Program-made: the position numbers and the translations under genes
Shown: in pieces, positions 25,651 through 35,466 of the stretch
How the letters are laid out: each line of letters starts with the position of its first letter
Numbering within the stretch: the first letter of the stretch is position 1
Source: Thalassolituus sp006212115
GTDB taxonomy: Bacteria > Pseudomonadota > Gammaproteobacteria > Pseudomonadales > Oceanobacteraceae
Assembly: GCF_040372045.1 (NCBI RefSeq)
Contig: NZ_BAABWH010000001.1
Strand: one strand, 5' to 3'
Length of the DNA stretch: 64,000 bases
Notes under the pieces: model-generated
What the model saw: the letters and a program-made list of their open reading frames with translations, nothing else
Database searches by the model: none
What the model was told of the DNA's origin: nothing

Positions 25651-26364
25651 ATGTCTGGCTCGCACATTCCTGATCACCAACCTCGCCCATTCGTTGATTT
25701 ATTGGTCAGTATCGTTGCGCCATCACTGATTCTGATGAAGCTGAGTGGTGATGAACATCTGGGTAGCGTAAATGCGTTACTGCTTGCTTTGGCTTTGCCG
25801 TTGGGCTGGGGGCTGTTTGAGCTGGTTAAGTACCGCAAGAAGAACTTTATTGCAGTGCTGGGCATGATCAGTGTTGGCCTGACCGGTGGTATTGGCCTGC
25901 TGGAACTGGATGCAGGTTACCTGGCTATTAAAGAAGCGGCGATACCCGCGATTATTGGCTTGGCAGTTTTAATCTCGACGCAAACCCGCTACCCGCTGGT
26001 TCGTACCCTGTTGTACAACCCAAATGTACTGAACGTCGATAAGATCCACACTGCCCTCGAAAAGAACAACTCAACGGCCGAGTTTGAAGGACGTTTGCAA
26101 AAAGCGAGTTATTTCTTTGCAGGTACCTTCCTCTTCTCGTCGATTATGAATTACGTCCTCGCGAAGTGGATTGTCGTAAGTCCGTCAGGCACTGAAGCCT
26201 TTAACGAGGAACTAGGCCGGATGACTCTGCTGAGCTATCCGGTAATTGCGATTCCTTCCATGGTGATGATGATGCTGATCTTCTACTACTTGTGGCGGAC
26301 GATTCGTCGACTGACGGGGTTCACTCTGGAAGAGGCTCTGGCGCCTCATTTGGCTGAGAAATAA
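25651..26364 (+). CDS. VC0807-like integral membrane protein
   Basis: A 237-residue inner-membrane protein with about six hydrophobic segments (FVDLLVSIVAPSLILMKL, ALLLALALPLGWGLFELV, FIAVLGMISVGLTGGIGLL, and more). It matches the general shape of the VC0807 family, which is related to the septation protein A type and has no known function. The ATG at 25651 with AAGG upstream is preferred over a TTG three codons earlier. The 3' end overlaps the convergent thioesterase gene by 44 bp. Confidence 0.7.
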   Translation: MSGSHIPDHQPRPFVDLLVSIVAPSLILMKLSGDEHLGSVNALLLALALPLGWGLFELVKYRKKNFIAVLGMISVGLTGGIGLLELDAGYLAIKEAAIPAIIGLAVLISTQTRYPLVRTLLYNPNVLNVDKIHTALEKNNSTAEFEGRLQKASYFFAGTFLFSSIMNYVLAKWIVVSPSGTEAFNEELGRMTLLSYPVIAIPSMVMMMLIFYYLWRTIRRLTGFTLEEALAPHLAEK

Positions 26365-26746
26365 TACTTTTCGTTACCCGCGCAGTAGCGATAATTTTAT
26401 CGTCTACTGTAGCGGTAACATTTAAGAAACACAGCTGCCGACCGCGCTTTACCACCTCTGACCGGAATACCACTTCATCCCCCAACATAGCGGGACGCAG
26501 TACCGATACATGCAGATCGTGCGTTACTGCTTCTTCGTTATCGCTTAGCAGACTCAGAAGTCCTGCGTACGCACACACATCACTGAGCACATACACGACC
26601 CCACCGTGAAATAAACCAGCAGGGTTGATCAGTTGATCCGTCACTGTAACGCAGATTTCACCTTGCCTGTCGTTTGAATGTATATCAACCACTCCAAGAA
26701 ACTGGTGCAAAGGGTGGCTGAGTACTGTCTGCAGGCGAGGATTCAT
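26321..26746 (-). CDS. PaaI-type acyl-CoA thioesterase (hotdog fold)
   Basis: The 141-residue product shows the hotdog thioesterase core NPAGLFHGGVVYVLSDVCAYAG, with the conserved HGG and Asp, and the strand DLHVSVLRPAMLGDEVVFRSEVVKRGR. These enzymes hydrolyse aryl- or acyl-CoA thioesters. The ATG at 26746 (MNPRLQTVLSHPL) matches family length; the longer frame upstream lies in sbcB. It follows sbcB by 10 bp on the same strand and overlaps the convergent VC0807-like gene by 44 bp at the 3' end. Confidence 0.85.
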   Translation of the reverse strand: MNPRLQTVLSHPLHQFLGVVDIHSNDRQGEICVTVTDQLINPAGLFHGGVVYVLSDVCAYAGLLSLLSDNEEAVTHDLHVSVLRPAMLGDEVVFRSEVVKRGRQLCFLNVTATVDDKIIATARVTKSIISQPNEAPEPLPE

Positions 26747-26756
26747 AATAGCTAGC

Positions 26757-28199
26757 TCAGTAGTCGACCGCAGGAAAAATCGACTCGGCGTACATCTGAA
26801 GTTCGTAGATCCATTCGAGTTTATGCGGATCATCGGCAACCCGTTGTGCAGCCTGCTCCAGGAGCGGAGCAAATTGCTCGAACGTCAGTAAGGGCGAACC
26901 GGGAACACCTTGCATCAGGCGCGATGTACGATGCTGCTCCCAGCGTTCCCGCTCTTCTTCGCTGAGAGTGTCGGCAAAGTTACGGGCGCGGTAGCGGAAC
27001 AGCATTTCTTCACCGCGGTCATCCTGAAACGGACTCGGATAATCAGCCAGATCCCAGCCTTCCATATTTTGTATTTCATCCATGGCTTGTTTGTCGGCAT
27101 TTGAAAAGAAACCGTCATACAAGCGGGCATCAACGTCGGCGATATCAGCAAATTGACGATTACCAAAAATCTCGGCCATTTTGTCTGAGAGCGTTCCTGC
27201 ATCTCTCAGGATCTTAAGGTGACGGCGCAGCGCTTCTCCGCTGATACTCCAGCGTTCTGCCTGATCCGGCGTTAAGGTATTCGCTGGAGCAATTACCGGT
27301 GACTTGTTGATGTGAATTTCTTTAAGGGGAAGGCGCTCCATTCCCTCGGGCATATCGGCTGAACGGGTAAATACCCGCTCGGCAATTTGCTGTGGCGTAA
27401 GGTCATACAGCGGCGTCGGATCAACCGACAAATCCCAGGCGATAAAGCTGTTTTTGTTCGTCGGGTGCCAACACAGAGGCGCAACAACGGCCATACAACC
27501 CTGCTCTACCGGGTACATGCCAGATACGTGCATAAGCGGCTTGTGACTGCTGACATCGATTAAACCGCCCAATGCCTGCTTAGATCGATGCTGATAAAGA
27601 TAACGGTATAATTTAGGTTGCTTTTCTTTAATCAAACGCGCCAGTGCGATGGTCGCACGCACGTCAGAAACCGCATCATGCGCCTTTCCATGATCAAGGC
27701 CGTTAGCGGCCGTCAGGTGTTCCAACTTGAAACTGACTTTTCCCTGATCGTTCTTTGGCCATTCGATGCCGTCTGGTCGCAATGCATACGCACAGCGTAC
27801 AACATCCAGAATATCCCAGCGCGAATTGCCACCCTGCCACTCACGAGCGTAGGGATCGAGGAAGTTGCGATACAAAGTGTACCTAGTGAATTCGTCATCA
27901 AACCGAATGCTGTTGTAACCGGCGACACAGGTTCCCGGTTGGCTGAACATCTCATTGATACGGCGAATAAAGTCGCGCTCTGGAACACCCCTACGCTGGC
28001 AGTCCTGGGGTGTGATTCCGGTAATGAGCACGGCCTCGGGATGCGGCAAGTAGTCATCCGACTGACGGCAGAATATCTCGACAGGCTCTTCGATTTCATT
28101 GAGATCTTCGTCTGTGCGAATCGCAGCAAACTGCGCCGGACGATCCCAGGCTGGATTAGCGCCGAAGGTTTCGTAGTCGTACCAGACGATGGTGTTCAC
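26757..28199 (-). CDS. sbcB: Exodeoxyribonuclease I
   Basis: SbcB degrades single-stranded DNA 3' to 5' in recombination and mismatch repair. The DEDD exonuclease residues appear as Asp8/Glu10 in WYDYETFG, the Asp in NSIRFDDEFTR, and HDAVSDVRATIALARLI. The central SH3-like and C-terminal domains (LYDLTPQQIAERVFT, WYRYRARNF-type FRYRARNF) follow, giving 480 residues as in E. coli (475). Confidence 0.97.
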   Translation of the reverse strand: MNTIVWYDYETFGANPAWDRPAQFAAIRTDEDLNEIEEPVEIFCRQSDDYLPHPEAVLITGITPQDCQRRGVPERDFIRRINEMFSQPGTCVAGYNSIRFDDEFTRYTLYRNFLDPYAREWQGGNSRWDILDVVRCAYALRPDGIEWPKNDQGKVSFKLEHLTAANGLDHGKAHDAVSDVRATIALARLIKEKQPKLYRYLYQHRSKQALGGLIDVSSHKPLMHVSGMYPVEQGCMAVVAPLCWHPTNKNSFIAWDLSVDPTPLYDLTPQQIAERVFTRSADMPEGMERLPLKEIHINKSPVIAPANTLTPDQAERWSISGEALRRHLKILRDAGTLSDKMAEIFGNRQFADIADVDARLYDGFFSNADKQAMDEIQNMEGWDLADYPSPFQDDRGEEMLFRYRARNFADTLSEEERERWEQHRTSRLMQGVPGSPLLTFEQFAPLLEQAAQRVADDPHKLEWIYELQMYAESIFPAVDY

Positions 28200-28260
28200 T
28201 CAATGCTCCCGTGTGCAGATGAAAATGCTAGTTTACCGGTTATGTGGCACGCATAAAACA

Positions 28261-28290
28261 AAACCCCCGGAGGAGAACCTGCGGGGGTTT
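28261..28290 (-). terminator. Rho-independent terminator of the alpha/beta hydrolase gene
   Basis: AAACCCCCG (28261-28269) pairs with CGGGGGTTT (28282-28290). On the minus strand the stem is followed by TTTTGTTTTA. It ends the transcript of the hydrolase at 28314-29333 before sbcB begins. Confidence 0.85.
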
Positions 28291-28313
28291 ATGTATTGTA
28301 TTAGCCGATCAGC

Positions 28314-29333
28314 TTACCAGCCCTTGCGAGGATTACCCGGTACGATCCAGCCCTGCTCCTCATTACCCGGCAACTGCGGCAGCTCACCGTAAAGCAGGTA
28401 GTGGTGCGCATCCCGAGCCGACTGACGAGGAAGCTCTTCCATCGGAAGGTGACCAACCACTTCGTACGAAACAAAGGTCATGTTCGGCAAGTGAGTTTTA
28501 AACTGCTTCATAACGCGTTCTGGGGTCCACTGATCGTCTTCACCCCACATAACCAGTGACGGTGTCTCAATGTACTTGATGCGATCGCTGTCGTTCTCGC
28601 CTTCTTCCAGTTGCTTTTCCATTGTGCGTGCCACATCAATGAACGCACTGCGGTTACCCTTACGAAGCATCATGTCCTGATTACGACGTACAATCTCGTC
28701 GGTAACCTTCTCATCGTCGGAGTACATCGACTCAATGCGGTCACGAACCTTGCCGCGACGCAGAGTCCAGGAATTAAGGCCTGCCAATACAGGAATGGTG
28801 TTGTAACCCAATACAGGGTGAACGTCCTGATCGAAACCAGTGGAATCGACAAGAATCATGCTGTCGACGCGCTCTGGGTAATCTTTGGCGAAGTTCCAGG
28901 TAATAAAGCCACCGTACGAAGCACCTACCAGGCTAACGCTATCGAGACCTAGCTTGTCCATGAAGGCTTCAACTTTACCCATCATGTATTCAACGTCGTA
29001 GGTGTCGGTTTTTGGATCTGCTCCTGTAAGGCCGTGACCCGGCAAGTCCAGACGAATAACGCGGAAGTCCGTCGCCAGACGATCAACCCATGCATCCCAG
29101 ACGTGTAATGAAGAATGTTCGCCATGAAGTAGAAGCACTGGCTCATCACCAAAACCTTGATCGGTGTAGTGCATCACCAAACCGTCCAAAGCCGTGAACT
29201 TGGAGCTTTCGTCGGTGTATTTTTCAGTCAGCTCTGAAAGAGGTCTCGAACCCAGGCCAAAGTAGGCGCAGCCGGTAGTTACGGCGGTAGAGGCGGCCAT
29301 ACTGACGACCAGTAGCAGCTTGATGAGTTTCAT
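28314..29333 (-). CDS. Alpha/beta hydrolase lipoprotein
   Basis: The 339-residue protein has a lipobox (TTGC after KLIKLLLVVSMAASTAV), so it is an anchored lipoprotein. VLLLHGEHSSLHVWD, RLDLPGHGLT, the nucleophile elbow GASYGG, WGEDDQWTP with the acid, and the His in VVGHLPMEE give a complete catalytic triad of the epoxide hydrolase/esterase type. The substrate is unknown. GGGGAT provides a ribosome site. It stands alone between sbcB and the DUF349 gene and ends in a strong terminator. Confidence 0.85.
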   Translation of the reverse strand: MKLIKLLLVVSMAASTAVTTGCAYFGLGSRPLSELTEKYTDESSKFTALDGLVMHYTDQGFGDEPVLLLHGEHSSLHVWDAWVDRLATDFRVIRLDLPGHGLTGADPKTDTYDVEYMMGKVEAFMDKLGLDSVSLVGASYGGFITWNFAKDYPERVDSMILVDSTGFDQDVHPVLGYNTIPVLAGLNSWTLRRGKVRDRIESMYSDDEKVTDEIVRRNQDMMLRKGNRSAFIDVARTMEKQLEEGENDSDRIKYIETPSLVMWGEDDQWTPERVMKQFKTHLPNMTFVSYEVVGHLPMEELPRQSARDAHHYLLYGELPQLPGNEEQGWIVPGNPRKGW

Positions 29334-29646
29334 CGTGATCCCCGGATCTTATTATTGTTGTCAGTGCAGGCCGCTGATTCCGAGGCAGTCAACGCAGGCA
29401 AAAACCAACAATTAAGCATCATTCACGTGCAGTCAATGTGCATGTTGTTTCGGTTTTAGCACAGCAGGGACGGCGTAGACAGAACATCACCAGCCTGATA
29501 GTACTTAACTCCCTACTCTAACACAGCTTTTTCGGGTCGTCTCGTCTTTACGATAAGGCCCTCTCCGTCACTTCGGCACTTCCCCTCTGCGCCCATGACG
29601 TTAGAATGTTCACCCTTTTCTAAGACATATGTTTTAAGCGACTTTC
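29334..29646. other. Divergent promoter region of hydrolase and DUF349 genes
   Basis: No gene fits in these 313 bases. For the hydrolase, TTGACT on the minus strand (29431-29436) has a 17-bp spacing to AATTGT; this is a weak promoter candidate. No clear -10 box was found for the DUF349 gene. Confidence 0.4.
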
Positions 29647-32274
29647 ATGGCTCTATTTAAAAAGTTATTCAACAGGGACAAAACCCGTAACGCCGCTGAA
29701 ACCAAAAAACCAGCCGCAGCGAAACCATCCGGGCATCAGGCCATCCTCAATGAGAAAGATCCAGAACAACGCCTTAGCCTGATTAACGCCATCACGGATG
29801 AGTCGGAGCTGGAATCTCTGATTCGCGAAGCCAACCGCGACATTCGCCAGCAAGCAGAATCTGTCTGGCTCAGCCGCCTGGCCCCTGCAGGCGCTTTACC
29901 GTCTAATGCTGACGACAGCACCCTTATCCGCATTGCCTCTCTGACCCGCGACGACAGCCTCGCCAAAAACGCTATCGCGAAAATCGGTGACGAGCCCGCA
30001 CGCCTGACGTTGGCTAAGGAACACACATTGGCGCGTGTGCGTCTTGCTGCTGCTGAAACAGTGACTTCTGAATCGGCGCTGATCGATCTTCAGAAACACG
30101 CTCAGGGCAAAGATAAAGCCGTGTACCGCCACTGCAAAGATGCTCTGGCAGCGATTCAAGCCGAGCAAGCTGCACGTCAGCAAACTCAGGACAAAATCGA
30201 CTACATCCGCTCAAACGCAGAAACTCTCCTACGCCTTGGCTATGGCCCGGAATTTACGGGTAAGGTTCAGATTTTGCAGCAGCGCTGGCAGGAACTTGAG
30301 GGGAACGTATCCGACTTTGATGTCACAAACATACCCGAGCTGCTAAGCCAGCTTGAGCGTATCCTCAAGGCTCAGAAGGAAGAAGAGCAACAGGCGCTCG
30401 CGCTGGCCGCCGAACAGGAAGAAGCAGCCAAAACACAGGAAACGGTGCTGGCGCAGGCTCAACAACTGCTTCAGGAATTCAACGATGACCTGAACGCAGA
30501 AGCTCTGGAGTCTGTTACCACTCAGCAAGCGGCCCTCACCACACAGTGGACTGCAGCAACTGAAAAGCACCCGGCTCTTGCAACCCAGCAAAAACAATTT
30601 GAGCATGCGATAGCGGATATCAATACGGTCATCGCGACTCTGCAGTACCTTGCTGAAAATGCTGACATTACCGGTACTCTGACACCTGAACAGGCGCGAA
30701 CGCATCTACCGAATGTGGCCTGGCCACACAGCGTGGTAACGCCAACCTGGTTTGAATCTTTGCGAAAAGCCGCAGGTGAAAAACGAAAAGCACCGAAACC
30801 GGCCGCACCTAAGCAAGATGACAAAGACACGCGCGAAAAAGTGGAAGGTCTGATCAACGAACTTGAGACCGCACTGGAAGCCCGGATCGTCAACGATGCC
30901 GCCAACGCGCTGAAACAGATTCACCGCCTAAATGACAAGCTGACCCCGAAAACACAAAACCAGTTACAGGGTCGTCTGCGCTTGTTAACCAATCAGTTGA
31001 ATGAACTTCGCGACTGGCAAGGTTTCGCCGTGACACCGAAAAAGGAATCCCTGTGTGAACAGATGGAGGCCTTAATTGATGCGGATATCGCTCCTGATCT
31101 TCTGGCGGACCGCATTAAAGAATTACAGACCGAATGGAAATCACTCGGTCATTCTAACGACCGCGATTTATGGCAACGTTTTCAGGACGCATCAGACAAA
31201 GCGTTCGAGCCCTGCAAAGCACATTTCGCCGAGCAAGCGGAACAACGCGGCAAGCTGGTCACTCTGCGAGAGCAACTGATTGAGGAACTGCGCCACTACG
31301 AAGCCAACATGGACTGGGACAGTGCCGATTGGAAGACCGTTCAGAACACGCTGAATGCCGCCCGCGATACTTTCCGCTCGTACTCCCCGGTCGATCGCAG
31401 CTCGCACCAGAAAACTCAGAAAGCATTTAACACGGTTTGCGACGCAATTTACGCGCACTTAAAAGCAGAATACGACCGCAATCTGGATCAGAAACGCGCT
31501 CTGGTAGACGCTGCTGAGGCCGCTGCAAACAGTGATGACATGAGTGCAGCAGCTGAGCAAGTTAAGAAAATTCAGCAAGACTGGAAGAGCGTCGGCGTTA
31601 CACCTCGCGGACCAGACCAGAAATTGTGGAATCAGCTGCGGAAACACGCCGACACCGTCTTTTCTAAATTGAACGACGCACGCGACGCACGCAAAGCAGA
31701 AATCAACGAAACAGTTGCGACCGCTGAAGCGATCGTAGAGACAGCGAAGCAGAACGCCGCCACTGAAGGCATGGCAGCCATCGTAGAAGCACGTGGCAAG
31801 CTGGCCGAGATCGAACTCCCGAAAGGCGCGCATGGCCGTTTAGTCAAAGCGTTGAACGATGTTGAAGAACGTCTGAATTCGGAGCGAAACGCGGCCAAAG
31901 TGGCACAGGAACAAGAGCGCTGGGATGCCCTTCTCGGTTTCATTGAATCCGGTACTCAACCGGACGCAGAGACTACGCTACCTGAGGGTATTAATGCCGA
32001 ATGGTTTGCCAAAAACCGAGAAAGCCATGATAGCCGCGAGAGCCTCGACGCTAGCAAGCTGTGTATTACGATGGAGATTCTTGCCGATATCGACTCTCCT
32101 GCGAGCGACAAAGGGCAGCGTATGGAGCTTCAGGTTCAGCGTCTTGCGGAAGGCATGGGCCGTAATCTGAGCAAGCATGAAGAGCGTAACGCACTGATCA
32201 AGCAGTGGTTAAGCGCCGAGGCTGACTCCGATTTAACGCAGCGTTTCGTTGCGGCATTGAAAGCAGCAATCTAA
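29647..32274 (+). CDS. DUF349 domain-containing protein
   Basis: An 875-residue, highly charged, mostly helical cytosolic protein. DUF349 units are visible as repeated elements with a W-K-S-L/V-G core: TEWKSLGHSNDRDLWQRFQDASDKAF and QDWKSVGVTPRGPDQKLWNQLRKHAD, with a further W in each repeat. Long coiled-coil stretches (KEEEQQALALAAEQEEA) occupy the middle. Function of the family is unknown; proposed roles in stress or nucleoid behaviour are not established. It ends in a terminator shared with tusA. Confidence 0.88.
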   Translation: MALFKKLFNRDKTRNAAETKKPAAAKPSGHQAILNEKDPEQRLSLINAITDESELESLIREANRDIRQQAESVWLSRLAPAGALPSNADDSTLIRIASLTRDDSLAKNAIAKIGDEPARLTLAKEHTLARVRLAAAETVTSESALIDLQKHAQGKDKAVYRHCKDALAAIQAEQAARQQTQDKIDYIRSNAETLLRLGYGPEFTGKVQILQQRWQELEGNVSDFDVTNIPELLSQLERILKAQKEEEQQALALAAEQEEAAKTQETVLAQAQQLLQEFNDDLNAEALESVTTQQAALTTQWTAATEKHPALATQQKQFEHAIADINTVIATLQYLAENADITGTLTPEQARTHLPNVAWPHSVVTPTWFESLRKAAGEKRKAPKPAAPKQDDKDTREKVEGLINELETALEARIVNDAANALKQIHRLNDKLTPKTQNQLQGRLRLLTNQLNELRDWQGFAVTPKKESLCEQMEALIDADIAPDLLADRIKELQTEWKSLGHSNDRDLWQRFQDASDKAFEPCKAHFAEQAEQRGKLVTLREQLIEELRHYEANMDWDSADWKTVQNTLNAARDTFRSYSPVDRSSHQKTQKAFNTVCDAIYAHLKAEYDRNLDQKRALVDAAEAAANSDDMSAAAEQVKKIQQDWKSVGVTPRGPDQKLWNQLRKHADTVFSKLNDARDARKAEINETVATAEAIVETAKQNAATEGMAAIVEARGKLAEIELPKGAHGRLVKALNDVEERLNSERNAAKVAQEQERWDALLGFIESGTQPDAETTLPEGINAEWFAKNRESHDSRESLDASKLCITMEILADIDSPASDKGQRMELQVQRLAEGMGRNLSKHEERNALIKQWLSAEADSDLTQRFVAALKAAI

Positions 32275-32286
32275 GGTACTTATTTC

Positions 32287-32309
32287 AACCGCCCGTTCTT
32301 CGGGCGGTT
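32287..32309. terminator. Bidirectional terminator between DUF349 gene and tusA
   Basis: AACCGCCCG (32287-32295) pairs with CGGGCGGTT (32301-32309) around TTCTT. The T-runs on both sides serve both convergent genes. The stop codon of tusA overlaps its end by one base. Confidence 0.85.
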
Positions 32310-32554
32310 TATTCTTCCTCTTCTTCGCCTTTAACGATCAGAAAGCGAAACTCTCCGTCTACTTCTTCCTGCACCAGCATTTCGTGACTCAGAAAAGCAC
32401 AGAAACGCGTAAAATCGCGAACAGTGGAAGGATCGGTAGCAAGGATCTGAATGACATCACCGACCGCCATGTCGTTTATTTCTGTATGCAGCATCATTAC
32501 TGGTTCTGGGCAAAACAAACCACGGGCATCCAGAGTACGGGCGATATCAGTCAT
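32309..32554 (-). CDS. tusA: Sulfurtransferase TusA-family sulfur carrier
   Basis: An 81-residue protein of the TusA fold. The conserved CPxP motif is in RGLFCPEPVMML, whose Cys carries a persulfide for tRNA thiolation or related sulfur transfer. The C-terminus is Glu-rich (KGEEEEE). The AGGA ribosome site is well placed. It lies 9 bases downstream of the MFS gene, so the two may be transcribed together. Confidence 0.93.
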   Translation of the reverse strand: MTDIARTLDARGLFCPEPVMMLHTEINDMAVGDVIQILATDPSTVRDFTRFCAFLSHEMLVQEEVDGEFRFLIVKGEEEEE

Positions 32555-32563
32555 GGGTTCCTA

Positions 32564-33781
32564 CTATTTTCCATTGGTTAAAAACAATCCTCGGCGCTGC
32601 GCGGCAAGAACAATAACGATTGCTGACGCACACAATACAGCAGCCAGACTAAAGTGACCGGCGTAACCGAGATAGGTTGCACTATACCCGGACAGCGACA
32701 TGGCAACCATGCCGGAAATAATGATCAAACAACTCTGAAAAGCGTAATCGGCTCCCTCTGAGTGCTCCCGGCAGCGGTCCATCATAACCGTGAATAAAGC
32801 GGCGGTCGCCATACCTCCTGCCAGGTGTTCAGCAATAACGGCGCACCAGACGCTCACCATGTTCTGAGCATCCGCCAACGTATACCCTAGCATTGCCGCG
32901 GTCTCGAGAAGCAAAAACAAGATCAGAGCCTGTCCACGCTGAAGTTTACCGGTTAACCAACCGCCAAACACGGCACCCGATAATCCAGCGACAAAACCAC
33001 CCACACCAAGCAGAGGACCCATCTGTTCCAAGGTGATTCCCATATCCGACAGGTAAGGCCGGATCATTTGAGTACCGAACGCATCACCGAACTTATAAAA
33101 CGCAATCAAAGCGACCCATAGCCAGGGGTTATCCAACCGGAAAAAGCCAGACCACTGACGCCAGACATCCTCATTCGCTTTACTGTGTGGACGAGGTTTC
33201 CAGAAGTAAAGGGGAAGACTGCCCAGTAGCATTAGTACGGCAACCGACCATAAAGCGTGCTGCCAGCCGAGATAATTAAAATACGACAACAGAATGCCAC
33301 CGGTCAGTACCATTCCAATACGATAACCGCCGACCTGAATTCCGTTACCTAAGCCACGCTCAGACGGCTTCAGGTTTTCGACTGCCGTCGCATCCGTAGC
33401 AATATCCTGAGTCGCGGTAAAAAAGTTTATCGCCATCAAGGCCAACGCAAGCAGCAGTACACCGTCACTGGTTAGCCATGGTAATGGAACAAAAGAAAGG
33501 CCAATCAGAAATAGAACCGCAGTATGGTTCATAGCCAGAATCCAACTGCGACGATACTCATTCGGCACCAAAGCAACGCGATCCAGTAAAGGCGCCCAAA
33601 TGAATTTCAGAGCCCAGGGTAAAGCGACCAGGGACATCAGGCCGATGGATTTAAGATCAACGCCCTGCTCTCGCAGTAATACAGGCATTGCCTGACCAAA
33701 AAAGCCGTGAGGAAGTCCCTGCACAACATAGAGTGAAATCAGAGCAAACCATTTCATGCTGTCGTATCGGGATAAAGCCAT
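32564..33781 (-). CDS. MFS transporter, AmpG-like
   Basis: A 405-residue 12-helix major facilitator. The start (YDSMKWFALISLYVVQGLPHGFFGQAMPVLLREQGVDLKSIG) and ATQDIATDATAV motif resemble AmpG and related permeases for muropeptides or acetyl-CoA-type substrates. The ATG at 33781 (MALSRYDSMKWF) is chosen over one 30 bases upstream as closer to the family start. Its exact substrate is not known. Confidence 0.82.
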   Translation of the reverse strand: MALSRYDSMKWFALISLYVVQGLPHGFFGQAMPVLLREQGVDLKSIGLMSLVALPWALKFIWAPLLDRVALVPNEYRRSWILAMNHTAVLFLIGLSFVPLPWLTSDGVLLLALALMAINFFTATQDIATDATAVENLKPSERGLGNGIQVGGYRIGMVLTGGILLSYFNYLGWQHALWSVAVLMLLGSLPLYFWKPRPHSKANEDVWRQWSGFFRLDNPWLWVALIAFYKFGDAFGTQMIRPYLSDMGITLEQMGPLLGVGGFVAGLSGAVFGGWLTGKLQRGQALILFLLLETAAMLGYTLADAQNMVSVWCAVIAEHLAGGMATAALFTVMMDRCREHSEGADYAFQSCLIIISGMVAMSLSGYSATYLGYAGHFSLAAVLCASAIVIVLAAQRRGLFLTNGK

Positions 33782-33822
33782 ACTGTTATGTTTCCGGTCT
33801 GCTCTCGCCAAGCAATAAGTGC

Positions 33823-35466
33823 TTAAGTTGTGATAAGCGCGGACATGGGTATCTCTGTTTGATCCGATTGCATCAGAAAGGTCTGGTGGGTGTTAACAAT
33901 CACCAGCTTCTGCTGCCAATGTTCGGCAAGTCGCGCAAACAGCCTTTGAGCCAAAGCTGCATCCATTCCTGCTGAAGGTTCATCCAACAATATGATACCT
34001 CGATCCTGGAGGAGGATACGTGCTAACCCAAGACGCTTTGTCTCGCCACCTGAAGGCTGCCATTCCCCATCACCTAACCAGGTATCGAGCCCTTGGGGTA
34101 AATTTCTCGCCCACTGATCCAGTTCGACTATCGATAGGGCCTGCCAGAGCTGCTCATCGGAATAATCATCGTGCAGGCATAAGTTATCACGAAGTTGCGC
34201 GCGTAACACGCCAATGCTCTGAGGCATAACAGCAGGAAATTGCTTATCCGCTGAAACAACCTGAATATGACCAACCTGCGCTGATAGCTGCCCCGCCAGT
34301 AAGGCCATTAATGTGCTTTTACCACTGCCACTCGGTCCGGTAATCCAGTACCAACCGGGCCCCTTAAATTGTTTGTTGAGATGCGAAAATATGGGATCGG
34401 GTTGCTCCGGGTACTGATAGCAAATATCCGACAATTGGAGAGTACTTTGCGTCGCTTTTGACGTGATAAGTTCTCGCGGTTCGCTTGTTTCCTCGGCTTC
34501 CGACTCTGCGACATGATTCAGTCGATTTAATGCCCGGATACCCAGCTGTAACGAGGCAACAACCGGGCATGCTGTAACAAGAATCTCAGCGCTTCCCAAT
34601 GAGAGTAACAACAGCATAAATGCATTTGCAGGCTCGAGTGTTTGCAAAGATGCAGCATTAAGCGCCAGGTAAAATACTGCGACAATTAGTATCACCAGCT
34701 GAACTTCAGTCAGAAAGGCTATCCACTGCTGGCGATTAACCGCTTTCACTTCCAGACCATCAGCCCTGCTTGCCTGCGTTGTCAGATCGTCCGTTGCTTT
34801 AACCATACGATCATGCAAAACCAAGGTACGGAAATTACTGATCAGAGAACTGGCCGTCTGCCACTGCGTAGATCGCAGCGTGTGCAATTCATCCTGAGGC
34901 TGAATAACCAGACGTGAATACAATAGCGGCATAATCACAACAACAGAACCGACAACGGGCAATGCAATCATCAAAGCTTCAGGTAAAAAATAACCAAGAA
35001 CACCGAGATAACCAGCACTGACAGAAACCACAACAACGCCCGGCGATATCGCCGACAAGTATATGGACTCCACATGCTGAACATCCTGCAATAGGCGACT
35101 ACCTGTCTGGTGTCGGTCGAAGGGCTGTTCAACCCAGAATCGGGATGACAAAAAACGGAAGATATCTGACCGTAGGCGGGAGATCAGTCGGAAAGTGGCT
35201 TCGTGGCTTGTCAGCCTCTCAGCATACCGACCTGCTGTACGGGCCATTGAAAATCCGCGTACGATGGCGCCCGGTGTTAAATAGTTAAACGCCATCGCCG
35301 TCACAGCCGTCAGCCCAGCAAGAGCAGCCGCTGATATAAACCAACCTGCAGTCGCTACCAGCGCTATACCCGCGTATGTGGAAATCACCGCCATCATAAT
35401 ACCGAGAAGTGAAAAGCCTTTGTTTCTCCACAGCAGATAGAGATAGTGCTTTTGAAGGCGCGTCAT
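33823..35466 (-). CDS. cydC: Thiol reductant ABC exporter subunit CydC
   Basis: CydC is the second half of the heterodimeric ABC exporter that moves cysteine and glutathione to the periplasm, needed for cytochrome bd and c maturation. Six membrane helices (residues 1-300) are followed by the ATPase domain with Walker A GPSGSGKST, signature SGGETKRLGLAR and Walker B IILLDEPSAG. Start overlaps the cydD stop by 4 bp (ATGA). No cydAB is in the window. Confidence 0.95.
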   Translation of the reverse strand: MTRLQKHYLYLLWRNKGFSLLGIMMAVISTYAGIALVATAGWFISAAALAGLTAVTAMAFNYLTPGAIVRGFSMARTAGRYAERLTSHEATFRLISRLRSDIFRFLSSRFWVEQPFDRHQTGSRLLQDVQHVESIYLSAISPGVVVVSVSAGYLGVLGYFLPEALMIALPVVGSVVVIMPLLYSRLVIQPQDELHTLRSTQWQTASSLISNFRTLVLHDRMVKATDDLTTQASRADGLEVKAVNRQQWIAFLTEVQLVILIVAVFYLALNAASLQTLEPANAFMLLLLSLGSAEILVTACPVVASLQLGIRALNRLNHVAESEAEETSEPRELITSKATQSTLQLSDICYQYPEQPDPIFSHLNKQFKGPGWYWITGPSGSGKSTLMALLAGQLSAQVGHIQVVSADKQFPAVMPQSIGVLRAQLRDNLCLHDDYSDEQLWQALSIVELDQWARNLPQGLDTWLGDGEWQPSGGETKRLGLARILLQDRGIILLDEPSAGMDAALAQRLFARLAEHWQQKLVIVNTHQTFLMQSDQTEIPMSALITT

